DNA from: Acetobacter farinalis
GTDB taxonomy: Bacteria; Pseudomonadota; Alphaproteobacteria; Acetobacterales; Acetobacteraceae
DNA: 64,000 nt
Direction: 5' to 3'
NCBI RefSeq assembly: GCF_011516935.1
Contig: NZ_WOTF01000001.1
Coordinates: 372,001-436,000, forward strand
The translations under genes and the position numbers were made by a program. The notes under the pieces are model-generated. The model was not told where the DNA came from. It saw nothing but the letters and a program-made list of their open reading frames with translations, and searched no databases. Shown piece by piece: positions 40,741-50,603 of the stretch (positions within the stretch are counted from its first letter, which is position 1; each line of letters starts with the position of its first letter).

Positions 40741-42150
40741 TCAGTCCTTGCGTGCGTGCGCATCAATCAGCGCGACAAACCGTTCAAAGAGATAGAAACT
40801 GTCAGACGGGCCGGGGCTGGCTTCCGGGTGATACTGCACGGAGAAGGCCGGGAAACGGTCAGAGGCCAGACCTTCGTTAGAGCCATCAAACAGGCTGACA
40901 TGTGTAACGTGCGCATCCGCCGGAAGGCTTTGTGCATCCACCGCAAAGCCGTGATTCTGGCTGGTGATTTCCACGCGGCCCGTGGCCAGATCCTTCACCG
41001 GCTGGTTGGCGCCGCGGTGCCCGCGGGCGAGCTTGTAGGTCTTGCCACCCAGAGCAAGGGCCAGAAGCTGGTGGCCAAGGCAGATGCCAAACAGCGGCAG
41101 ACCGGCATTCAGCACGCCCTGAATGGCGGGAACGGCGTATTCCGCCGTGGCGGCCGGGTCTCCGGGGCCGTTGGAGAGAAAGACGCCGGCCGGGCCAAGA
41201 GCCAGAATTTCTTCCGCCGTGGTGGTGGCGGGCACAACAGTGACATCACAGCCCGCGGCCACCAGGCAGCGCAGGATGTTGCGCTTCGCACCGTAATCCA
41301 CCGCCACAACCTTGCGGCGGTTTTCCGGGGCGGGGCGGGTGCCTTTCGGCCATTCCCAGACGCTTTCGCTCCATGTGTAGGGCGCTTTGCAGGTCACGAC
41401 CTTTGCCAGATCCATGCCTTCCAGCCCCGGCCATGCGCGGGTGGCCTCCTGCAGGGCGGGCAGATCAAACTGCCCGTTTTCAGGGAAATACAGAGCCGCC
41501 GTCTGTGGGCCGTGGTCACGGATTTTCAGGGTGAGGGAGCGGGTATCAACCCCGGCAATCCCCGCAACGCCCTGCGTTTTCAGCCATGCGTCCAGACTTT
41601 CCGTGGCGCGCCAGTTGGCTGGTTCCGTCAGGTCTTCCTTGGTGACAAGGCCGAGAGCTGAAACGCGCTGTGCTTCATCATCTTCCGCGGTGGTGCCGAC
41701 ATTCCCGATATGCGGGAATGTGAAGGTAATGATCTGGCCAGCGAAGGACGGGTCCGTCAGTGTTTCCTGATAGCCTGTCATGCCGGTGGAAAAGCAGATT
41801 TCACCAAGGGCGGGCTTCTGCGTGAAGGCGCCAAAGCCTTTTCCCCACAGAATGGTTCCGTCTGCAAGGACAAGGGCGGCTGTTGCGCCGTCCGGGCGGG
41901 CGTCTGGCATGGGTATTCCTGTTTTGCTGCCTCCCGGCGCCGGGGAGGACTGATCTGGGGATGTGGGGCTTGCGGGGTCCAGGTCTGTCAGGGAAAGACC
42001 GGTGGCCCGTGCGATAACAGGCCAGTGGCGGGATGGAATGGCCTGAGCCTGCCGCCATTTGCGGATAGCTTCCGTGCCAACGCCGGTCAGGCGTGCTGTT
42101 GCATCCGGCCCGCCAAGTCGGGCAATGATGGTATCGATTGAAATGGGCAT
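40741..42150 (-). CDS. carA: Carbamoyl-phosphate synthase small subunit with N-terminal HTH domain
   Basis: Glutamine amidotransferase subunit of carbamoyl-phosphate synthase. The CarA part starts near residue 81 ([19 protein letters not shown]) and has the class I triad: Cys357 in GICLGHQLL, His441 and Glu443 in QYHPEAS. Ahead of it, residues 1-60 form a small helix-turn-helix domain of YdaS/Cro-like type ([40 protein letters not shown]), joined by a Ser/Pro-rich linker (about 60-80). No stop codon separates them, so translation from 42150 makes a 469-residue fusion. An internal ATG at 41910, with AGGA six bases upstream, could also give a normal 390-residue CarA. The fusion may be a DNA-binding autoregulator; paired palindromes lie just upstream. 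Confidence 0.93.
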   Translation of the reverse strand: MPISIDTIIARLGGPDATARLTGVGTEAIRKWRQAQAIPSRHWPVIARATGLSLTDLDPASPTSPDQSSPAPGGSKTGIPMPDARPDGATAALVLADGTILWGKGFGAFTQKPALGEICFSTGMTGYQETLTDPSFAGQIITFTFPHIGNVGTTAEDDEAQRVSALGLVTKEDLTEPANWRATESLDAWLKTQGVAGIAGVDTRSLTLKIRDHGPQTAALYFPENGQFDLPALQEATRAWPGLEGMDLAKVVTCKAPYTWSESVWEWPKGTRPAPENRRKVVAVDYGAKRNILRCLVAAGCDVTVVPATTTAEEILALGPAGVFLSNGPGDPAATAEYAVPAIQGVLNAGLPLFGICLGHQLLALALGGKTYKLARGHRGANQPVKDLATGRVEITSQNHGFAVDAQSLPADAHVTHVSLFDGSNEGLASDRFPAFSVQYHPEASPGPSDSFYLFERFVALIDAHARKD

Positions 42151-42200
42151 GAGGTAAAACTGTGCCTCCCGTGCTGCATGATCTAGCAGCCTGCGGAGTG

Positions 42201-42265
42201 GGTGGGAAGAAATTTCCCACTCCGGTATGCCGGTTTTAATCCCCGGTGGGAAATTTCTTCCCACC
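42201..42265. promoter_or_regulatory. Paired palindromic operators between carA and yqeY
   Basis: GGTGGGAAGAAATTTCCCAC (42201-42220) and its exact reverse complement (42246-42265) form a 20-bp inverted repeat with a 25-bp spacer. Each arm is itself a near-palindrome, GTGGGAA-N5-TTCCCAC. The centres are 45 bp apart, close to four helical turns, so two dimers could sit on the same face. The site is 51-115 bp upstream of the HTH-CarA start and 66-130 bp before the divergent yqeY start. Confidence 0.7.
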
Positions 42266-42277
42266 TGATGATTTTAT

Positions 42278-42298
42278 GCCACGCCAGTGTGGCGTGGC
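42278..42298. other. Hairpin in the carA-yqeY gap
   Basis: Perfect 9-bp stem GCCACGCCA (42278-42286) / TGGCGTGGC (42290-42298) with a 3-nt loop. No T-run follows, so it is not a terminator; it may form in the 5' leader of yqeY or carA mRNA, or be part of the promoter region. Confidence 0.45.
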
Positions 42299-42330
42299 CT
42301 CTGATGCAGAGCAAGATGGAGTGAGTGATT

Positions 42331-42786
42331 ATGTCCCTGCGTGAGCGCCTGATGGCTGATCTCAAGACAGCAATGAAAGCCGGGGAAAGTGCGCGTGTGG
42401 GCACGATCCGCATGATTACGGCCAAACTCAAGGATGTTGAGATTGCAGGCCGCGCCAAGGGCAGTGAAGGGCTGAGCGAGGAGGAAGGGGTTTCCGCGCT
42501 GCGCGGAATGGTCAAGACCCGCGCCGAATCGGCCGCCCTGTATCGTGATGCCGGTCGTCCTGAACTGGCCGAGAAGGAAGAGGCGGAAATTGCCGTTATC
42601 CGTGGTTATCTGCCGCAGGAAATGGATGATGCCGCGCTGGACGCCGCGGTGAAGGACGCAGTCTCCGCCAGCGGTGCCACCTCCATGAAGGATATGGGCA
42701 AGGTGATGGCGGAACTGAAGGCGAAATTCGGGGCCGGGCTTGATATGGGCCGCGCCAACGCGGTGGTGAAGGCGCATCTGACCTGA
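42331..42786 (+). CDS. GatB/YqeY domain-containing protein
   Basis: A 151-residue helical protein of the YqeY family, related to the tRNA-binding tail of GatB. It has a high-Lys/Glu first half (LRERLMADLKTAMKAGESAR) and the family's IRGYLPQEMDD segment near residue 95. Function is not established; interaction with tRNA or amidotransferase complexes is inferred from the GatB similarity. It begins the alphaproteobacterial macromolecular synthesis cluster (yqeY-dnaG-rpoD). The ATG at 42331 is preceded by GGAGTGAG; a GTG two codons before is a lesser choice. It is divergent from carA, so both may be controlled from the palindrome region. Confidence 0.9.
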   Translation: MSLRERLMADLKTAMKAGESARVGTIRMITAKLKDVEIAGRAKGSEGLSEEEGVSALRGMVKTRAESAALYRDAGRPELAEKEEAEIAVIRGYLPQEMDDAALDAAVKDAVSASGATSMKDMGKVMAELKAKFGAGLDMGRANAVVKAHLT

Positions 42787-43031
42787 CGTCTGCCGCCCCG
42801 CCTATCGGGTGGGGTGGGAGGGCTGGCGTGTGTGGGGATGTTCCTTGCACGCCAGAGGCCCGCAAGCATGATCTGAAAAAATGATACGGGCTTGGTCCGG
42901 TGTTGTGTGTTGCAAAGTTTGCTTGCCCCATCAGCGAGAAATGCGGACGGTGCCCGGCGTGGGTCTTGCAGGGCGTATTTTCCTGCGCTGTAATGTTCCC
43001 GATATTTCCTGTGATATGATAACAGGCCCGG

Positions 43032-44870
43032 ATGGCAATTGAGTCAGGGTTTCTGGATGAGCTGCGTGCCCGTACCCCGCTGTTTTCAGTGGTGGGGCGG
43101 AGGGTCAAGCTCGCGCGCTCGGGCCGGAACTGGAAGGGCTGCTGCCCCTTCCATGGTGAAAAAACCCCATCCTTTTACGTTTATGATGATCACTTCCACT
43201 GCTTTGGCTGCGGCGTGCATGGGGATGTCATCTCCTTTGTCATGCAGATGGAAGGCAAGAGCTTTCCGGAAGCGGTGGAGGAGCTGGCATCCGCCGCCGG
43301 GCTGGATGTGCCCAAGGATGACCGCCGCTCTCAGGAGGATGTAGCCCGCACACGCTCGTTGGGAGATGTGCTGGAGCTTGTGCAGCAGATCTGGTCTTCC
43401 GCACTCTTTACGCCTTCCGGGCGGGCGGGGCTGGACTATCTTCTGGGGCGCGGTCTGACTCGCCAGACCATTGAGTCCTTCGGGCTGGGCTGGGCTGGAG
43501 ACGGGCGCGGAAGCTTGACCTCGGCCCTCGCGGCCAGAGGTGTGCCCCCGGAGATGATGGCCGAAGCCGGGCTCATGCGGCTGGATGAGGAGGGGCGGCC
43601 CAAGGGGGAACTGTTCTGGGGGCGTGTCACCTTTCCCATCCGGGACCGCAAGGGGCGGCTTGTCTCCTTCGGCGGGCGCATTCTGGGGGATGGTCAGCCC
43701 AAATATCTGAACGGCCCGGAAACGGCCCTGTTTTCCAAGCGCCGCCTGCTGTTCGGGCTGGACCGCGCGCGTGCTGCGGTCCGGGCGCCACGCCCTAAAG
43801 GCGCACCCGTGACGGATCTGGTGGTAGTGGAGGGCTATATGGACGTGATTGCCCTGCATCAGGCCGGATTTAACGGTGCTGTGGCCCCTTTGGGAACGGC
43901 GCTGACACCGGAGCAGCTTGACGTGCTGTGGCAGGTCGATCGGGCTCCTGTGCTGTGTTTTGATGGTGATGCCGCCGGGCGTCGTGCCGCCGCCCGTGCA
44001 GCGGAGGTAGCTCTGCCCCTGCTCAAGGAAGAGCGCTCGCTCCGCCTGTGCCTGCTGCCGGAGGGCGAAGACCCGGACAGTCTGGTGCGCACACGCGGGG
44101 CGGAGGCTGTGGGGGCACTGTTTGCGTCCGCCAGCCCGCTTTCTGATGTGTTGTTTGATCTTCTGGCCGGAGGGGTGAGTAATCCGGGGCCCGAAGAGCG
44201 TGCGGCCCTGCGGCGCAAGCTGGTGGATGCGGCGGCCCAGATTCCCGAGCGGACTCTGGCCGCGGAATATCGCTCCACGCTGCTGGACAGGTTTTTTGAA
44301 ACCTTCCGCCGCAAGAAGGGGGGCGGATTTGCAGGGGGCGCGCGTGGTGCTGGCGGCGGCGGGAGCGGCAGCCGCGTGCCGCAGGACATCCAGCCCGCAC
44401 GGGTGGACCCGGTGCGGGAGCGGCAGCGCATTCTGCTGGGTCTGCTGCTGCGTTACCCGGATCTGGTGCCGGAGGTAGAGGAAGCCCTGTGCCGCCTCAC
44501 TCTGCCGGAAGACTATTCCGAGGTGCGGGCGCTGCTGCTTGATCTCTCGGCAGAAGGCATGTTGCCGGAAGATGGCAGGAGCCTGCTGGAGGCTCTGGCC
44601 GGGCGGGAAGAAGAGGGGCTGGTGCGCGGCGTGCTCTCTGAAGGAGCCTTGCCTTTGAATATGGAAGAAAAAGATACGTCACTGGCTGTGGCCATCAGAA
44701 CACAATGGTGGCATTTTTACGGGCTACTGAATTTCGGCCAATTTCAGCAGGACGTTGCGCAAGAGGTTGCGCGCTTTGCGCAGGATGGCGCAGATATGGC
44801 AGAATGGAAGCGGTTGCAGCCTAGGCTTGAGGCTCTGGCGGCGCTGCGGCGTGGGGAGATGGACGAGTAG
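43032..44870 (+). CDS. dnaG: DNA primase
   Basis: Makes RNA primers at the replication fork, partnering the DnaB helicase. Of 612 residues: CHC2 zinc-binding domain (Cys38-His41, Cys57-Cys60, in CPFHGEKTPSF and HCFGCGVHG), catalytic core with ARAAVRA..., Toprim domain (VVEGYMDVIAL about 265; CFDGDAAGRRAAARA about 315, with the metal-binding Glu and Asp residues), and a C-terminal helicase-binding part (about 470-612). A Gly-rich linker (about 430-455, FAGGARGAGGGGSGS) separates core and C-terminal domain. The ATG at 43032 lies close after a 245-bp gap with a GC-rich hairpin (CTGGCGTG 42823-42830 / CACGCCAG 42848-42855). Confidence 0.96.
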   Translation: MAIESGFLDELRARTPLFSVVGRRVKLARSGRNWKGCCPFHGEKTPSFYVYDDHFHCFGCGVHGDVISFVMQMEGKSFPEAVEELASAAGLDVPKDDRRSQEDVARTRSLGDVLELVQQIWSSALFTPSGRAGLDYLLGRGLTRQTIESFGLGWAGDGRGSLTSALAARGVPPEMMAEAGLMRLDEEGRPKGELFWGRVTFPIRDRKGRLVSFGGRILGDGQPKYLNGPETALFSKRRLLFGLDRARAAVRAPRPKGAPVTDLVVVEGYMDVIALHQAGFNGAVAPLGTALTPEQLDVLWQVDRAPVLCFDGDAAGRRAAARAAEVALPLLKEERSLRLCLLPEGEDPDSLVRTRGAEAVGALFASASPLSDVLFDLLAGGVSNPGPEERAALRRKLVDAAAQIPERTLAAEYRSTLLDRFFETFRRKKGGGFAGGARGAGGGGSGSRVPQDIQPARVDPVRERQRILLGLLLRYPDLVPEVEEALCRLTLPEDYSEVRALLLDLSAEGMLPEDGRSLLEALAGREEEGLVRGVLSEGALPLNMEEKDTSLAVAIRTQWWHFYGLLNFGQFQQDVAQEVARFAQDGADMAEWKRLQPRLEALAALRRGEMDE

Positions 44871-45026
44871 GGTGGTATGAGGCGCGGGAAATGTTCAGCC
44901 CCCGTTCCTCTTGACTTCGCGGGCAGTATATCCCACGTCCTGCCCGCCTGGAAAACTGAACAATTTGTGTTGAGCTGGTCGTTCTGCATCTTGTCAGAAT
45001 GCAGGCGGGTGAGGAGCAGGTCTGGC

Positions 45027-47012
<1,986 letters not shown>

Positions 47013-47046
47013 GGTTTCCATCCAGCAGGCTGAGCCGACAACGCGC

Positions 47047-47586
47047 ATGAAGGTGGATGTCACATTCATGCGCATGCTTACCCCCCCGAGCGGAGAGGGG
47101 CTTGCCCTGCCGGAAGGGTGGTGGATTGAGAAAGACGTGCGGCCCGACCTTGCAACCTATCGCATGTTGCAGGACCGGGTGGGGCGGCCTTATTGCTGGT
47201 GGATGCGTCAGGCGGCGTCTGATGCGGTTCTGGCGCGCTTTCTGGCACGTGGCCCCGTGTGTATCGGCCTGCTGCGGCAGGGTGAGGCGCTGCGGGGGTT
47301 TTATGAGCTGAACATCGCGGCCCCGCAGGATATCAATCTGTCCTATTTCGGCCTGTTCCCGGAAGCGATCGGGCAGGGCGTGGGGCGTGCGTTTCTGGAT
47401 AGCGCGGTGCGGCATGCGTGGTCTCTGGCCCCGCTGAGCGTGCGGGTGAACACCTGCACGGCGGACCACCCCCGGGCCTTACCCCTTTATGAGCAGATGG
47501 GGTTTGAGCCGGTTCGCACGGTGGAAGAAATCTGGGATGTGCCCGACCGGCTCGGATTGACCATTCCCGAGCAGTTTCTGGTCTGA
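47047..47586 (+). CDS. GNAT family N-acetyltransferase
   Basis: Acetyl-CoA-dependent acetyltransferase of unknown substrate, about 179 residues. Visible GNAT features: beta-strand LRGFYELNIAAPQDINLSYF, the acetyl-CoA loop FPEAIGQGVGRAFL (Q/R-x-x-G-x-G/A type, about 106-119) and the C-terminal LPLYEQMGFEPVRT. The Trp-rich part (YCWWMRQAASD) near residue 45 is characteristic of this subfamily. I take the ATG at 47047 (MKVDVTF); an ATG at 47002 overlapping the rpoD end would add 15 residues. It may be co-transcribed with rpoD. Other family members next to rpoD are not known to me. Confidence 0.82.
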   Translation: MKVDVTFMRMLTPPSGEGLALPEGWWIEKDVRPDLATYRMLQDRVGRPYCWWMRQAASDAVLARFLARGPVCIGLLRQGEALRGFYELNIAAPQDINLSYFGLFPEAIGQGVGRAFLDSAVRHAWSLAPLSVRVNTCTADHPRALPLYEQMGFEPVRTVEEIWDVPDRLGLTIPEQFLV

Positions 47587-47747
47587 AAGCTCTTGCTTTC
47601 TGGCGGGAAGTGTGGTTGACACGCGATCTTCCCTGCCGGGTGCGCGGCATCGCTCCGGCTATACCCATCTTGCTCTGCTCTGTGCAGGGCGCTGTTTGCC
47701 GGAACGGTCTGGCGCAGTCGGGTTGATACGATCCGAAGGGAGTACCC
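47587..47747 (+). promoter_or_regulatory. Promoter and leader region of rpsF operon
   Basis: 161-bp gap before the S6-S18-L9 genes. TTGACA is present at 47616-47621, but no good -10 hexamer follows at the normal spacing. The leader carries a GCGC...GCGC stem candidate around CCGGAAC (near 47700), reminiscent of S6:S18 autoregulatory leaders seen in other bacteria; I cannot verify the fold. Confidence 0.3.
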
Positions 47748-48218
47748 ATGCCACTTTACGAGACCGTGCTTATTGCACGTAATGATATTTCGCAGCAGCA
47801 GGTTGATGCCATCATTGATGGCATTATCGCTCAGGTTGAAGCTGATGGCGGTTCCGTCAAGAAGCGTGAATACTGGGGCCTGCGCACTCTGGCTTACCGT
47901 ATCAAGAAGAACCGCAAGGGCCACTATGTCCTGCTCGGTCTTGATATGAAGGCTGAAATGCTCAAGGAAATCGAACGTCAGCTTTCCATCAATGAAGACG
48001 TCCTGCGTCTGCTGGCGCTGCGCGTTGATGAAATTGACGAAGCTCCGTCCCCCGTTCTGTCCCGCAAGGGTGATGATCGCGGCGAACGTGGTTTCCGTGG
48101 CCCGAAGCCGACCGGACGCTTTGAAAGCGGCCGTGGCCGCCGTTCTTCCGAAGACCGTGAAGAATATCGCGCCCGTGATGATAAACCGGCTGATATCGCT
48201 GGCATGGAAGCGGAGTGA
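47748..48218 (+). CDS. rpsF: Small ribosomal subunit protein bS6
   Basis: 30S protein, partner of S18. The 156-residue protein has [15 protein letters not shown] at the N-terminus, [22 protein letters not shown] in the middle, and a C-terminal extension (about 100-156) rich in Arg/Gly/Asp that is common in alphaproteobacteria. The ATG at 47748 is preceded by AAGGGAG. It is first of the conserved rpsF-rpsR-rplI operon; the next gene begins 5 bp later. Confidence 0.97.
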   Translation: MPLYETVLIARNDISQQQVDAIIDGIIAQVEADGGSVKKREYWGLRTLAYRIKKNRKGHYVLLGLDMKAEMLKEIERQLSINEDVLRLLALRVDEIDEAPSPVLSRKGDDRGERGFRGPKPTGRFESGRGRRSSEDREEYRARDDKPADIAGMEAE

Positions 48219-48223
48219 GCAGA

Positions 48224-48499
48224 ATGTCTGAAACGACCGAAATCAATCCCGCCGCACGTCGTCCGGCCGTAGGGGCCCGTCGTCCGTTCTACCGTCGCCG
48301 CAAGTCCTGCCCGTTCTCCGGCCCGAATGCGCCGAAGATCGACTACAAGGACGTGCGTCTTCTGAGCCGTTTCCTGTCCGAACGTGGCAAGATCGTGCCC
48401 AGCCGTATTACGGCGGTTTCCGCAAAGAAGCAGCGTGAGCTGGCCCAGGCTATCAAGCGCGCCCGCTTCCTTGCTCTGCTTCCCTACGTGATGAGCTGA
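48224..48499 (+). CDS. rpsR: Small ribosomal subunit protein bS18
   Basis: 91-residue 30S protein that binds S6. It has the Arg-rich N-terminus [15 protein letters not shown], the core [25 protein letters not shown] and the C-terminal [20 protein letters not shown], all family hallmarks. Start at the ATG at 48224 (MSETTE), preceded by GGAG; an open extension to 48215 is rejected. The length is slightly longer than E. coli S18 (75) because of the N-terminal extension. Confidence 0.97.
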   Translation: MSETTEINPAARRPAVGARRPFYRRRKSCPFSGPNAPKIDYKDVRLLSRFLSERGKIVPSRITAVSAKKQRELAQAIKRARFLALLPYVMS

Positions 48500-48509
48500 G
48501 AGGGCGATC

Positions 48510-49106
48510 ATGGCTGCTACAGAAGTGATCCTGCTTCAGCGCGTTGAACATCTGGGTCAGATGGGCGATGTGGTGAAGGTTCGTCCGGGTTATGCCCGTA
48601 ACTTCCTGCTGCCCCAGGGCAAGGCTATTCGTGCAAACGAAGCCAACCGTGCACGGTTTGACCGCGAACGGGCCCAGCTTGAGGCGCAGAACATCAAACG
48701 TCGTGAAGAAGCCGAGCGCCTCTCCGAACGTCTGGACGGTCTGGCTGTTGTGCTGATCCGCCAGGCTGGTGACAGCGGCAGCCTCTATGGCTCCGTTTCC
48801 ACCCGTGACGTTGCACAGGTTGTGACCGAAGCTGGTTTCACCATCTCCCGTCAGCAGGTCTTCCTGGCTCATCCGATCAAGTCTCTTGGTCTGTATGAAG
48901 TCAAGGTTGCGCTGCACCCGGAAGTGGTTGTGCCGGTTATCGTCAACGTTGCCCGTTCCGCTGAAGAAGCAGAACGTCAGGCACGCGGTGAAGCCGTGAG
49001 CGTTGAAGAAGCAGATGTGGCTGGTGATGAAGCCGTGATCGAAGGCGAAATTGTCGCTGAAGATGCGGATGCACCGGCAGCAGAGGACAATAAAGCCGAC
49101 GCGTAA
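48510..49106 (+). CDS. rplI: Large ribosomal subunit protein bL9
   Basis: 50S protein bridging the L1 stalk region. The 198-residue protein starts [30 protein letters not shown] (N-domain, shown in two parts in the family: [10 protein letters not shown] and [13 protein letters not shown]), then a connecting helix ([19 protein letters not shown]) and a C-domain ([32 protein letters not shown]). An acidic C-terminal tail (about 155-198) is typical of alphaproteobacteria. RBS GAGAGGG before the ATG at 48510. Two terminators follow. Confidence 0.97.
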   Translation: MAATEVILLQRVEHLGQMGDVVKVRPGYARNFLLPQGKAIRANEANRARFDRERAQLEAQNIKRREEAERLSERLDGLAVVLIRQAGDSGSLYGSVSTRDVAQVVTEAGFTISRQQVFLAHPIKSLGLYEVKVALHPEVVVPVIVNVARSAEEAERQARGEAVSVEEADVAGDEAVIEGEIVAEDADAPAAEDNKADA

Positions 49107-49168
49107 TCGTCGTCTTTTTTCTGTCATGCTTTTAAAAGGGTCCGGGAAGTATTTCCGGGCCCTTTTTT
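49097..49168 (+). terminator. Tandem terminators after rplI
   Basis: First hairpin: CGACG (49097-49101) / CGTCG (49108-49112), loop 6 nt, followed by TCTTTTTT; it overlaps the rplI stop. Second: AAAAGGG-TCC-GGGAA (49134 on) pairing with TTCCGGGCCC-TTTTTT (to 49168), a longer stem with a few mismatches and a T6 tail. Together they should end the ribosomal operon. Confidence 0.85.
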
Positions 49169-49213
49169 GTGTTTTATCATCAGGTTTTCTCAGGGCCATG
49201 ATGGAGTGCACGC

Positions 49214-50425
49214 ATGAACCGAATTCTTGACCGGATATTAAGGCACTTTATTTCCACCGGGCGGCTGCATGTCGTCTGGCCTGATGGCAGCCAGACGCAG
49301 TATAATGGCAGCGCGTCTGGCCCTGAAGCCGGGATGAGGCTGGTGGATAACGCCAGCGTGCGGGCTCTGGCGCTTAATCCGGGGCTGGCCTTTGGCGAAG
49401 GCTATATGGCTGGCGGCATCCAGCCCAAGGACTGCACGCTGTATGCGCTGCTGGACCTGCTGATGCGCAATGCCATGTCTCCCGGCCATCTGCCGGAGCA
49501 GATTGCCAGCACTATCCGCTATGCCTGCCGGAGCTGGATTCAGTTCAACCCGGTCAAACGGGCCCGCCAGAATGTGGCGCATCATTATGATCTTGATAGC
49601 CGCCTGTATGATCTGTTTCTGGATAAGGACAAGCAGTATTCCTGTGCCTACTTCCGGCGCGGGGATGAAACGCTGGATGAGGCTCAGGCCGCCAAGAAAA
49701 AGCATATTGCAGCCAAGCTGCTGCTGAACCGGCCGGGGCTGGAAGTGCTGGATATCGGCTGCGGCTGGGGCGGTATGGCGCTGACTCTGGCGCGGGACTA
49801 CGGCGCGATTGTCACCGGTATTACGCTTTCCGAAGAACAACTGACCATTGCGCGCCGCCGCGCGCAGGAGGAAGGGCTTGAAGGGCGCGTGCGTTTTGAA
49901 ATGCTCGACTACCGGAACCTCCAGCGGCGCTTTGACCGGATTGTTTCCGTCGGCATGTTCGAGCATGTGGGCGTGCATCATTATCATCAGTTTTTCGAGG
50001 TGCTCAAAAACAGTCTGGCGGACGATGGCGTGGCGGTTCTGCACTCCATCGGGCGGAATGACGGGCCCGGCACCACCAATCCGTGGATCAATAAATATAT
50101 TTTCCCCGGTGGGTATTCCCCTTCACTGAGCGAGACATTCGCGGCGGTGGAACGCTCCGGCCTGTGGGTGACGGACTGCGAAATCCTGCGCCTGCATTAC
50201 GCGAAGACGATTGCCATCTGGCGGGAGCGGTTCGCGGCAAACCGCGCCAAGGCTGTGGCGCTGTATGATGAACGCTTTGCACGGATGTTCGAATTCTATC
50301 TGGATGCAGCAGAACTCTCCTTCCGTGTGCAGGGCCACATGAATTTCCAGCTTCAGATCACCCGCTCTCTTGAGGCCGTGCCGCTCACGCGGGACTACAT
50401 GGCGGAAGCGGAAGGACCGGCCTGA
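49214..50425 (+). CDS. cfa: Cyclopropane-fatty-acyl-phospholipid synthase family
   Basis: SAM-dependent enzyme adding a methylene bridge to unsaturated acyl chains of membrane phospholipids, often linked to acid and stress tolerance. The 403-residue protein has an N-terminal lipid-binding region (about 1-120) and a Rossmann methyltransferase domain with the SAM motif LDIGCGWGGMALTLAR (about 178-193), GVHHYHQFFEVLK, and the C-terminal part FPGGYSPSLSE typical of Cfa. The ATG at 49214 follows a GGAGTGCACGC-like site. It stands alone between strong terminators. Acid tolerance is plausible in an acetic acid bacterium, as inference. Paralogues with other lipid substrates exist, so the exact product is not certain. 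Confidence 0.93.
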   Translation: MNRILDRILRHFISTGRLHVVWPDGSQTQYNGSASGPEAGMRLVDNASVRALALNPGLAFGEGYMAGGIQPKDCTLYALLDLLMRNAMSPGHLPEQIASTIRYACRSWIQFNPVKRARQNVAHHYDLDSRLYDLFLDKDKQYSCAYFRRGDETLDEAQAAKKKHIAAKLLLNRPGLEVLDIGCGWGGMALTLARDYGAIVTGITLSEEQLTIARRRAQEEGLEGRVRFEMLDYRNLQRRFDRIVSVGMFEHVGVHHYHQFFEVLKNSLADDGVAVLHSIGRNDGPGTTNPWINKYIFPGGYSPSLSETFAAVERSGLWVTDCEILRLHYAKTIAIWRERFAANRAKAVALYDERFARMFEFYLDAAELSFRVQGHMNFQLQITRSLEAVPLTRDYMAEAEGPA

Positions 50426-50470
50426 CGGCGTATCTGCCCACCCGGCGCGCGGAGTAGCTCCGCGGGTATA

Positions 50471-50508
50471 AAAAAAGCACCCTTTCCGGGAGGAAGAGGG
50501 TGCTTTTT
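50471..50508. terminator. Bidirectional terminator between cfa and rsmA
   Basis: Long stem AAAAAGCACCC-TTTCC (50472-50487) pairing with GGAAG-A-GGGTGCTTTTT (50492-50508), one bulge, loop 4 nt. A-run on the left and T-run on the right allow use by cfa (plus) and the lptF-rsmA operon (minus). Confidence 0.9.
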
Positions 50509-50527
50509 GTTGGGAGGCTACTTTTTT

Positions 50528-50600
50528 GAGCCGTGAGCCGTGAGCCGTGAGCCGTGAGCCGTGAGCCTGAAAGCCTGAAATGAATGTCGGGGGGGGGGGG
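50528..50600. repeat. 7-bp tandem repeat and G12 run
   Basis: Five exact copies of GAGCCGT (50528-50562) then a degenerate copy, followed by a GAAAGCCT/GAAA stretch and a homopolymer of 12 G (50589-50600), ending 3 bp before the rsmA stop. Both tracts lie outside genes, between the terminator and the rsmA stop codon, so length changes should not alter a protein. Such tracts are typical slippage sites. Confidence 0.9.
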
Positions 50601-50603
50601 CTT

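Noticed and set aside
42151-42264. Upstream extension of the carA frame through the palindromes
   Set aside because: The extra codons are a translation of the inverted repeat; the HTH domain begins at the ATG at 42150.
44910-44940. CTTGACT...CCCACGT as a heat-shock-type promoter before rpoD
   Set aside because: The -10 part departs too far from the RpoH consensus and the spacing is ambiguous.
44877-45026. In-frame extension of rpoD by 50 codons
   Set aside because: The extension has unlikely composition and no family similarity; MATKTASG at 45027 has a GAGGAG-type site and matches alphaproteobacterial RpoD.
50528-50562. CRISPR array
   Set aside because: The units are 7 bp and adjacent, with no spacers and no cas genes nearby.
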